Of a stretch of DNA of 6,355 bases, positions 1-5,430 are shown in pieces (position 1 is the first letter of the stretch; each line of letters opens with the position of its first letter). The notes beneath the pieces were generated by a model. That model had not been told where the DNA came from and searched no databases. It saw nothing but the letters and a program-made list of their open reading frames with translations. The DNA is from Methanomicrobiales archaeon. Lineage in GTDB: Archaea; Halobacteriota; Methanomicrobia; Methanomicrobiales; Methanospirillaceae. The DNA is taken from positions 1 to 6,355 of the forward strand of contig JAAEES010000063.1 in NCBI GenBank assembly GCA_013415575.1, given 5' to 3'. Both the position numbers and the translations under genes were made by a program.

Positions 1-2279
1 TACCAGGGGATATTCTGCTCCTCGAAGAAGGGGACCGGATCGCCGCAGACGCAGTCCTGATCGGTGACAATTCCCTGTATGTCTCAACCGCCACCCTGAC
101 CGGGGAATCTGCCCCTGTCCGGCGGACTGCCGGACCGGTCAGGGAGGAGGACCCCCTGGGCTGTCCAAACCTCGTGTTTGCCGGGACCTCGGTGACACAG
201 GGTAACGGGGTGGCGGTGGTGTACGGCACCGGGAAGGGGACCGAGTTCGGAAAGATTGCCGCTCTCGCCACGGAGACACGGAAGCGCCTCACCCCGATGC
301 AGCGCGAGATCATCAGGATAACCCGGCTCCTGACCATCGCCGCACTCATCGTCGGCGCGATATTCTTTGTCCTCGGGTTTGTCTTCGGAAAAGGCCTGCT
401 GATTGCTGCTATTTTTGCGCTATCGCTCATCGTGGCCAATGTCCCCGAGGGTATGCTGCCGACCATCACCCTCTCCCTGTCCCTCGCCAGCCAGAACATG
501 GCCAGGCGCAATGCCCTGATCAAGAACCTTGACTCGGTCCAGACCCTGGGAAGTGCAACGGTCATCCTGACCGACAAGACCGGCACCATCACCCGGAACG
601 AGATGACACTTCGGGAGATCTTCCTCTCCAGCGGCGAACTGGTCAGCATCTCCGGCGAAGGTTACTTTGCACCGGGTGAAGCCACCATCGCCAACGGGAA
701 CGACGGATCAGCGCAGCGGCTGGCCTTCTTCCTGTCGGCAGGAACCCTGAACTGCCGGGCAACGATCCACAACCAGTCACTCTTCGGTGATCCCACCGAG
801 CTCGCTTTGGTCGCCGCCGCACAGAAAACAGGCACTATTCCGGACGGGTTCACCCGGACGGGCGAGTATCCGTTCTCCAGCGACAGGGAGATGATGTCCA
901 CCGTTTGCCAGAAAGACGGCGCTCCATTCCTCTTCTCGAAAGGTGCTCCGGAGGTCATCCTTCCCCTCTGCGAAGCATACCTTGATGAGACCGGACAGGT
1001 ACGGCCGCTCGCCCCTGAGGATCGGGAACGTTTCTTTGGGAGGGCCGGGCAGTTCGAAGAGGGGGCGTACCGGGTGCTGGCCATCGCTTACCGGCAAGGG
1101 GATGAAGAGCGGGACCTGGTCTTCCTCGGACTGGCTGCGCTGATGGACCTTCCGCGACCTGAAGTGTATGATGCTATCCGGCAGTGCATGAAAGCCGGGA
1201 TACGGGTGATCATCTGCACCGGGGACAACCCCCTCACCGCCCGGGCAATCGCAGCAAAAATCGGCCTTCCGGTGGAGAAGAGCTACACCGGCGATGAGAT
1301 CGTGGCGATGTCAGACGATGAGCTTGCAGAAGCTCTCGCGGACAGCCATATCCTGTTTGCGCGGGTCCAGTCCCGGCAAAAGATGAGAATTGCCGGCCTC
1401 CTCCAGGATTCCGGGGAAGTGGTGGCCATGACCGGTGACGGGGTCAATGACGCACCGGCCCTGAAGAAAGCTGATATCGGCATCGCCATGGGGATCAGGG
1501 GGACCGAGGTGGCAAAGGAAGCGGCGGACATGATCCTGATCGATGACAATTTCGCCTCTATCGTTGCCGCCATCGAGGAGGGCCGGGCGGTCTACTTCAA
1601 CATCAAGAAGTTCGTAACCTACATTCTCTCCTCAAACATCCCGGAGATCGTCCCCTATATCCTCCAGTTCTTCCTCCGCATCCCGCTCCCGCTCACGGTC
1701 ATCCAGATCCTCTCCATCGATCTCGGCTCCGACATGGTCCCCGGCCTGGCACTCGGCAGTGAACGACCTGAGGAAGACGTCATGAACCGCCCCCCGGTCG
1801 GGCGGGACGAGCGGATACTCGACCGGGAGGTCTTCAAACGGGGGTACTTCTTCCTCGGCATTATTGAAGGAACCGCGGCGATGACCGCGTTCCTGGGATT
1901 CCTCTTCCTCTCCGGCTGGCAGTATGGTGACCTTTCCATCATCGGATCCACTCTGCACCTGCAGGCCATGACCATGACCCTGCTCGGTGCAGTCTCCTGC
2001 CAGCTCGCCAATGTCTACACCCTGCGGTCCTGGGAATTCTCCTCTCTCAGGAAAGGATTCTTCACCAACCGGCTCCTGCTGGCAGCATATGTGATAGAAT
2101 TCCTCTGGATCATCGCCCTGCTCACCGTCCCTCCCATCCAGGTGATCTTCAATACGGCGTTTGTTCCGCCGGCCTTCCTCCTGCTGCTGGTGCCGTTCCC
2201 GATCCTGCTCTTCATCAGTCATGAAGCCTACAAACGTCACCTGAGAAAAAAAGAGAGGGTTAGACTGAATCCGGATTAG
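1..2279 (+). CDS. P-type cation-transporting ATPase, Na,K-ATPase-like (P2C-type), 5' truncated by window edge
   Basis: The frame is open from base 3, so the true start lies upstream; the GTG at 174 is internal. About 758 residues are visible, against roughly 900-1000 for the family, so the N-terminus and M1-M2 are missing. Visible in order: the actuator domain with TGES (99-110); M3-M4 with VANVPEG (432-452); the phosphorylation motif DKTGTIT (Asp codon 573-575); the nucleotide-binding motif KGAPE (939-953); the hinge TGDGVND (1431-1451); M5 with SSNIPE (about 1629-1646); M6 with IDLGSDMVP (about 1716-1742); and hydrophobic M7-M10 to the end. VANVPEG, SNIPEI and IDLGxDMVP resemble Na,K-ATPase more than SERCA or proton pumps. 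Residues matching Na,K-ATPase Glu327, Tyr771, Ser775, Asn776, Glu779, Asp804, Asp808 and Glu954 are kept, but Asp926 aligns with Asn (codon 2010-2012). ATP-driven cation transport is firm; the ion is inferred. The stop TAG overlaps the convergent gene's stop. Confidence 0.95.
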   Translation, partial: PGDILLLEEGDRIAADAVLIGDNSLYVSTATLTGESAPVRRTAGPVREEDPLGCPNLVFAGTSVTQGNGVAVVYGTGKGTEFGKIAALATETRKRLTPMQREIIRITRLLTIAALIVGAIFFVLGFVFGKGLLIAAIFALSLIVANVPEGMLPTITLSLSLASQNMARRNALIKNLDSVQTLGSATVILTDKTGTITRNEMTLREIFLSSGELVSISGEGYFAPGEATIANGNDGSAQRLAFFLSAGTLNCRATIHNQSLFGDPTELALVAAAQKTGTIPDGFTRTGEYPFSSDREMMSTVCQKDGAPFLFSKGAPEVILPLCEAYLDETGQVRPLAPEDRERFFGRAGQFEEGAYRVLAIAYRQGDEERDLVFLGLAALMDLPRPEVYDAIRQCMKAGIRVIICTGDNPLTARAIAAKIGLPVEKSYTGDEIVAMSDDELAEALADSHILFARVQSRQKMRIAGLLQDSGEVVAMTGDGVNDAPALKKADIGIAMGIRGTEVAKEAADMILIDDNFASIVAAIEEGRAVYFNIKKFVTYILSSNIPEIVPYILQFFLRIPLPLTVIQILSIDLGSDMVPGLALGSERPEEDVMNRPPVGRDERILDREVFKRGYFFLGIIEGTAAMTAFLGFLFLSGWQYGDLSIIGSTLHLQAMTMTLLGAVSCQLANVYTLRSWEFSSLRKGFFTNRLLLAAYVIEFLWIIALLTVPPIQVIFNTAFVPPAFLLLLVPFPILLFISHEAYKRHLRKKERVRLNPD

Positions 2280-3391
2280 CTGACCCTCATTTCCCGGACC
2301 GGATCGCGGTAATCGTCAAACCACAGGGCGTTGGGATCTCTCCGGAAGGCCATGAACTTCCCGATATTGTCATAATCGGCGGCCTGGTGGTAGCGGAAGT
2401 AGACGTATTCGTGGTCAAGCCCTACGATAGCGATCTTTCCAGTCTTGTGGGACATCACGAAGGTCGGGCGCTTGGCGAGGCCGGAGCAGTTCTTCTTGGC
2501 TTCTTCGATGATCAGGTAGGCCTCCTCAACCGGGACGGCGAAGTGGTGGTTCCCAAGCGTGGGGCGGCACTGGAAGAGGTAGTAGGGGGGTACCCCGATG
2601 AACGAGAGCTCACGGAGCAGTGCCGCGAGCACGGCAGGATCATCGTTGATCCCGCGGAGAATGGGGGTCTGGTTTGCCAGGATCGCCCCGGCCTCCTGGA
2701 GGAGATCCAGGCCCTGGCAGGCAACGGGGGTTATCTCACGGGGGTGATTGAACTGGGTCATGACATAGATCCTCCGCTGTGCCGTGCTACAGGTGCGGAT
2801 CATCTCCAGGAGAGCGGGATCATTGATGATCCGGTACGGATTGTAGGCCGGAATTTTGCTCCCGATCCGGATAATACGTACATGATCGATTTCCCGGAGG
2901 GAACCGATCACCTCGGTCAGTTTCCTGGTTGACAGGAAGAGGGGATCACCACCGGTGAGGAGAACATTGGTGATCTCGGGATGCTCCCGGATATAGGCGA
3001 CATCAGTGGAGATATCCCGCACAACCTCACGGCTCTTCTCCATGAAGAGCCGTTTCCTGAAGCAGAACCGACAGAACCCGCCGCACTGGTCGGAGAGAAG
3101 GAGCAGGGCGGTCTGGTCGTACTTATGCTGGAGGCCAGGAGCGATGGTATAGTCGACTTCCTCGGAGGCATCCAGCCTGCCCCAATGCTCCAGTTCTTCG
3201 GGAGACGGAATGACGATCCTGCGGATGGGATCATCGGGTTCATCCCAGTTGATCAAGGAGAGGTAGTACTCGTTGCTCCTGAAGGCAAATTTCTCCTCTA
3301 CCGCCTCGAGCGCCTTCCGTTCCTTTTCCGGGAGGCCGCGTACCCGTTTGAGTTCATGGATGTATTTCGGGCTGCCTGCAGTTCCTGCCAT
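2276..3391 (-). CDS. KamA-family radical SAM/PLP enzyme (lysine 2,3-aminomutase-like, substrate unknown)
   Basis: The protein is 371 residues from the ATG at 3391-3389. This start was chosen because the family similarity begins just after it (MAGTAGSPKYIHEL) and longer versions would run into the divergent gene. The radical SAM cluster motif CxxxCxxC is Cys103, Cys107, Cys110, followed by FRKR. TGGDP (146-150), REIDHVRIIRIGSK (166-179), FNHPREIT (214-221) and NQTPILRGINDD (240-251) follow the lysine 2,3-aminomutase core in order. Lys319 in SHKTGK is the likely PLP lysine. Arg112 matches the arginine that holds the substrate carboxylate. The two aspartates that bind the side-chain amino group in clostridial lysine aminomutase (Asp293, Asp330) are absent: Arg276 (QCRP) replaces the first, and the second lies in a shortened loop. 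Expected chemistry is SAM-dependent 1,2-amino migration in the cytoplasm, but on a substrate other than lysine. It ends tail-to-tail with the ATPase gene. Confidence 0.9.
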   Translation of the reverse strand: MAGTAGSPKYIHELKRVRGLPEKERKALEAVEEKFAFRSNEYYLSLINWDEPDDPIRRIVIPSPEELEHWGRLDASEEVDYTIAPGLQHKYDQTALLLLSDQCGGFCRFCFRKRLFMEKSREVVRDISTDVAYIREHPEITNVLLTGGDPLFLSTRKLTEVIGSLREIDHVRIIRIGSKIPAYNPYRIINDPALLEMIRTCSTAQRRIYVMTQFNHPREITPVACQGLDLLQEAGAILANQTPILRGINDDPAVLAALLRELSFIGVPPYYLFQCRPTLGNHHFAVPVEEAYLIIEEAKKNCSGLAKRPTFVMSHKTGKIAIVGLDHEYVYFRYHQAADYDNIGKFMAFRRDPNALWFDDYRDPVREMRVS

Positions 3392-3458
3392 GGGTGAAGG
3401 ATGCGCCCCGGTACGTAAAAGTATTCTCCCGCTGGTCTGCTGGTGCGCAGAGAAAAGG
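3392..3458. promoter_or_regulatory. Divergent intergenic promoter region
   Basis: This 67-bp gap separates the starts of the KamA-like gene (minus) and the RHH-like gene (plus). An AT-rich patch at 3411-3428 (gtacgtaaaagtattctc) is the only TATA-like element and could serve either direction. For the minus gene, a box centred near 3418 would place the transcript start within a few bases of the ATG at 3391, implying a leaderless or nearly leaderless message; no Shine-Dalgarno sequence precedes that ATG. For the plus gene, the start would fall near 3441-3445. Both TATA matches are weak, so the element assignment is tentative. Confidence 0.4.
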
Positions 3459-3893
3459 ATGATGAACTCTCCCGTCATATCCACCGGTATGGCAGAGAAG
3501 CCGTTCTGCATCGTCCTCGACTCCGATCTCGAAGAACCGATCCGGCAGTTTTCCCGGGAGCGGGGATCCGTCGTCCCTGATGACCTGGTCAATTCCGCCC
3601 TCCGGATGTATATCGATGTCCTTCAGGGTGCCGGGACGAAAGGGCAGGATCTCTCATTCGAGAATGAAATACTGCGCAGGCGGGTTGAGGAACTGGAGAA
3701 GCAGGTCAGGCGAAAGGGCGAGGAAATCTCTGTGCTTCTCAAACTCTGGGAGCAGTGCCCGCTGAAAGAGGGGGAGCGGGAGGTGCCGCCCGAGCTCGAA
3801 GAAAAGATATCGCACCTGCTCCAGAACTGGTACTACGACAGCGAACGGAAGGATTTCTCCGGTGCGGATGGCGGCAAACCAGGTCAGATGTGA
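3459..3893 (+). CDS. Small ribbon-helix-helix-like, coiled-coil protein of unknown function
   Basis: The protein is 144 residues from the ATG at 3459. The neighbouring ATG at 3462 and the ATG at 3489 (giving MAEKPFCIVL) are alternatives; none has a well-spaced Shine-Dalgarno sequence, although aaaagg sits directly before 3459. Residues 16-23 (FCIVLDSD) look like a beta strand, 24-36 like a first helix (LEEPIRQFSRERG), and 39-55 like a second helix (VPDDLVNSALRMYIDVL). This is the layout of a ribbon-helix-helix DNA-binding dimer. Residues 64-96 are charged and heptad-like (FENEILRRRVEELEKQ and onward), predicting a coiled coil. The tail is acidic and then Gly/Lys-rich. There is no signal peptide or membrane segment, so it is likely cytoplasmic. 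Divergence from the KamA-like gene across a shared promoter region would suit a local regulator, but this is inference. The family was not recognised. Confidence 0.75.
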   Translation: MMNSPVISTGMAEKPFCIVLDSDLEEPIRQFSRERGSVVPDDLVNSALRMYIDVLQGAGTKGQDLSFENEILRRRVEELEKQVRRKGEEISVLLKLWEQCPLKEGEREVPPELEEKISHLLQNWYYDSERKDFSGADGGKPGQM

Positions 3894-3908
3894 GGGAGAT
3901 AGGATACA

Positions 3909-3925
3909 CCCGGTATGGAACCGGG
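3909..3925 (+). other. Short GC-rich hairpin downstream of the RHH-like gene
   Basis: A 6-bp inverted repeat, cccggt (3909-3914) and accggg (3920-3925), encloses the 5-base loop atgga and lies 16 bases past the stop at 3893. No T-run follows directly; the nearest is T5 at 3968-3972. It could be a 3'-end stabilising hairpin. A role as a terminator is weakly supported, because archaeal termination depends mainly on T-tracts. Confidence 0.25.
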
Positions 3926-3967
3926 GGATGACCTCTCCCGTCTCACAGCCCGTGTAAATTGACCCCG

Positions 3968-3987
3968 TTTTTCAAGGAAATATCCTT
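3968..3987 (+). terminator. Possible T-tract termination region with small inverted repeat
   Basis: A T5 run at 3968-3972 is followed by the inverted repeat aagga (3974-3978) / tcctt (3983-3987) with the loop aata. It lies between the RHH-like gene and the membrane-protein gene and is the only T-rich stretch there. The AT-rich core (aaatat, 3978-3983) could equally be a weak TATA element for the next gene. The remainder of 3894-4058 shows no gene, tRNA or convincing promoter. Confidence 0.2.
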
Positions 3988-4058
3988 CAGCTCCCGAATC
4001 AGCAGCATGCCGGTCCGCTCCCGAAGATCCTTTCTCCCGGAACGATGCACATCTCTGT

Positions 4059-4313
4059 ATGGCCCTTTCCCTCTACCTGCAGCCCATCTCCATCCTGATC
4101 GAGGTCATCATCTGCGCACTCGGTGTGGGTATCGCCACGCTGAAGAAACAGACCTATGGATGGTTCATTGCCCTCACCTTTGGAATCTACGTGGTGTATG
4201 ACTTCTCGGCCCTTTCCGGCGCCGCTCTTCCGGGCGATGCCCTGGCCCTCATCTTCCTTGCGGCGAGCATCTCGATGCTGTACGCGGCATGGACCCTCTA
4301 TTCCCGGGAGTGA
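4059..4313 (+). CDS. Small three-helix membrane protein, unknown function
   Basis: The protein is 84 residues from the ATG at 4059; no other in-frame ATG or GTG lies close upstream, and no clear Shine-Dalgarno sequence is visible. Three hydrophobic stretches fit membrane helices: about residues 7-28 (LQPISILIEVIICALGVG), 33-50 (YGWFIALTFGIYVVYDF) and 58-81 (PGDALALIFLAASISMLY). The short loop LKKQT between helices 1 and 2 is positive and probably cytoplasmic. No metal-binding, redox or transporter motif is visible and the family was not recognised. The next gene starts 6 bases after this stop, and the ribosome-binding site of that gene overlaps the end of this one, so the two are very likely co-transcribed and perhaps translationally coupled. 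A membrane partner for the downstream proline dehydrogenase-like enzyme is possible but speculative. Confidence 0.75.
   Translation: MALSLYLQPISILIEVIICALGVGIATLKKQTYGWFIALTFGIYVVYDFSALSGAALPGDALALIFLAASISMLYAAWTLYSRE
4307..4313 (+). promoter_or_regulatory. Shine-Dalgarno site of the proline dehydrogenase-like gene
   Basis: The sequence ggagtga lies 6 bases before the ATG at 4320 and is complementary to the 3' end of archaeal 16S rRNA. It includes the TGA stop of the preceding gene, which ties translation of the two genes together and fixes the start of the second. Confidence 0.65.
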
Positions 4314-4319
4314 GATCGT

Positions 4320-5138
4320 ATGACAGATACTGCAGAGAGAGAGAACCGCTGGGCCCTGCCTGATCTCGACCGGGCCCTTACCTGGTGCAGCGAACGGAAC
4401 CGGAAGAAGATCGCCTGTACATTCCACGTGCTCGACGAGTACACCAGGACCCGGGAGGAAGTCGATGCCGTCACCGCTGCATACCGGGAGACCATCAACG
4501 GCATCTCAACACAGGGTCTGGATGCCGCCATCTCCATCAAGCTCTCCTCGCTCGGTGTCCTTTTTGACGGAGATCTCGCCCTTGAGCGAACGTATGACCT
4601 CTGCCGGGAGGCCCACACGTCCGGAGTGGGCTTCGAGATCGATATGGAAGGAAGGGACCTGGTGGGTGCGGCCATCGAGGCTGCCGCTCTCTGCGGGAGG
4701 AAGAACCTCCCGGTTACCCTCGCCCTCCAGGCCTACCTGTACCGGACGCCCGGGGACCTCCGGCTGCTGCTCGCACTCGGGGTTGTCCCCCGGTTCGTCA
4801 AGGGGGCCTACCTCGGCGACGTGGAAGATTTTCCGGAAATACAGACACGGCTCCTCGATCTGGTGAGGGAAGCTGCCCGCTTCGAAGTCAGCTTCCATAT
4901 CGGTACCCATGATCCGCAACTCCTACCGGAAATCCGGTCCCTGATGGTGAACTGCCGCGAACGGATCACCTTCGGGTTCCTGATGGGGCTCGCTGACCGG
5001 ACCAAGCAGGAAATGGCGGCAGACGGGTGGAAGGTATCGGAATATGTCCCCTTCGGCAAGGATGCGGGACCGTATATTGCACGGAGGGAGCGATACCTTA
5101 GAGAGCTTGGGAATGCGGGGAGAACGGCGACCGGGTGA
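4320..5138 (+). CDS. Proline dehydrogenase-family protein (FAD-dependent, short monofunctional form)
   Basis: The protein is 272 residues, slightly shorter than the roughly 300 of stand-alone bacterial enzymes. Proline dehydrogenase oxidises L-proline to 1-pyrroline-5-carboxylate with FAD and passes electrons to a quinone or other carrier. The motifs of its beta/alpha barrel occur in order: SIKLSSLG (72-79), EIDMEG (106-111), LALQAYLYRT (134-143), RFVKGAYLG (158-166), FHIGTHD (192-198), FGFLMGL (218-224), YVPFGKD (242-248) and YIARRERYLREL (252-263). Arg255 and Arg256 correspond to the arginine pair that grips the proline carboxylate in E. coli PutA. The usual RRxxEN ending is altered (RRERYLREL), so activity on proline itself is likely but not certain. 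There is no signal peptide or membrane segment. No P5C dehydrogenase is visible in the window. The start at 4320 is supported by ggagtga 6 bases upstream and a 6-base gap from the small membrane-protein gene. Confidence 0.88.
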   Translation: MTDTAERENRWALPDLDRALTWCSERNRKKIACTFHVLDEYTRTREEVDAVTAAYRETINGISTQGLDAAISIKLSSLGVLFDGDLALERTYDLCREAHTSGVGFEIDMEGRDLVGAAIEAAALCGRKNLPVTLALQAYLYRTPGDLRLLLALGVVPRFVKGAYLGDVEDFPEIQTRLLDLVREAARFEVSFHIGTHDPQLLPEIRSLMVNCRERITFGFLMGLADRTKQEMAADGWKVSEYVPFGKDAGPYIARRERYLRELGNAGRTATG

Positions 5139-5162
5139 GACAACGGAAAAATTTCACCATCC

Positions 5163-5183
5163 TATTTCAATTATAATTTTGTT
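5163..5183 (+). terminator. AT-rich candidate terminator after the proline dehydrogenase-like gene
   Basis: A T-rich stretch containing the palindrome aattataatt (5169-5178) and running into ttttgtt begins about 25 bases after the stop at 5138. T-rich tracts of this kind are the usual intrinsic termination signal in archaea. The support is composition and position only. Confidence 0.35.
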
Positions 5184-5209
5184 CAAGGGTGAGAAAATCC
5201 TCAACAACA

Positions 5210-5218
5210 TTTATATAT
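5210..5218 (+). promoter_or_regulatory. Strong archaeal TATA box upstream of the surface-protein gene
   Basis: The sequence tttatatat is close to the methanogen TATA consensus and is preceded by the A-rich segment caacaaca, a plausible BRE. Transcription would be expected to start about 25 bases downstream, near 5238-5242. That gives a leader of about 190 nt before the ATG at 5431. A second, weaker box (gtatatat, 5286-5293) would start transcription near 5315 and shorten the leader to about 115 nt. Confidence 0.6.
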
Positions 5219-5415
5219 TGATTATAGAGAGTCACTAGTATAAGGTGGTGGCATTATAAGCTTGCTGTTTGATTATTCATTTCAGGTATATATGCGGCTT
5301 TTAACATCAGGGCTAGACTCCTATAATCGCTGATGTGGATTTCCCAAAAAGTCGATAGAATGCAGTGAATGTAGTGGAATAATAGAACTGGCTTCACTGG
5401 TCTGGTGATAATCTC

Positions 5416-5424
5416 AAGGTGGTG
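5416..5424 (+). promoter_or_regulatory. Shine-Dalgarno site deciding the start at 5431
   Basis: The sequence aaggtggtg lies 6 bases before the ATG at 5431. The ATG at 5427 is only 2 bases away and its frame stops after three codons, so 5431 is the start. Confidence 0.7.
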
Positions 5425-5430
5425 TAATGG

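Larger units (their letters stand above)
5139..5430 (+). other. AT-rich intergenic region / 5' leader, no gene seen
   Basis: This stretch of about 290 bp is clearly AT-richer than the genes before it. It holds a candidate terminator (5163-5183), a TATA box (5210-5218), a first aaggtggtg motif (5242-5250), a second TATA-like patch (5286-5293), a 7-bp inverted repeat cagtgaa (5363-5369) / ttcactg (5393-5399), and the true Shine-Dalgarno copy (5416-5424). Two tiny open frames exist, a 3-codon GTG frame at 5248 and a 13-codon ATG frame at 5292; neither has convincing support as a gene. No tRNA or known riboswitch was recognised. Confidence 0.6.

Noticed and set aside
174..176. GTG as the start of the ATPase
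   Set aside because: The same frame is open back to base 3 and encodes the actuator domain with TGES, so the gene begins before the window.
1632..2240. Minus-strand 202-codon open frame inside the ATPase
   Set aside because: It mirrors the membrane-segment codons of the ATPase, giving a skewed Glu/Asp/Gln/Arg-rich peptide with no family resemblance.
2387..2932. Plus-strand 181-codon open frame inside the KamA-like gene
   Set aside because: It is antisense to a gene with clear family motifs, has no recognisable domain, and is a typical GC-rich shadow frame.
3273..3458. Longer N-terminus for the RHH-like protein starting at 3273
   Set aside because: It would overlap the conserved start of the KamA-like gene, and the extra residues are low-complexity shadow sequence; similarity to an RHH fold begins near 3500.
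3392..3592. Longer N-terminus for the KamA-like enzyme, up to the ATG at 3592
   Set aside because: The additional 67 residues do not resemble the family and would overlap the divergent gene and its promoter.
5292..5333. 13-codon ATG frame in the leader (MRLLTSGLDSYNR)
   Set aside because: It has only a weak upstream cagg and no conservation evidence; kept as a possible leader peptide in the findings, not called as a gene.
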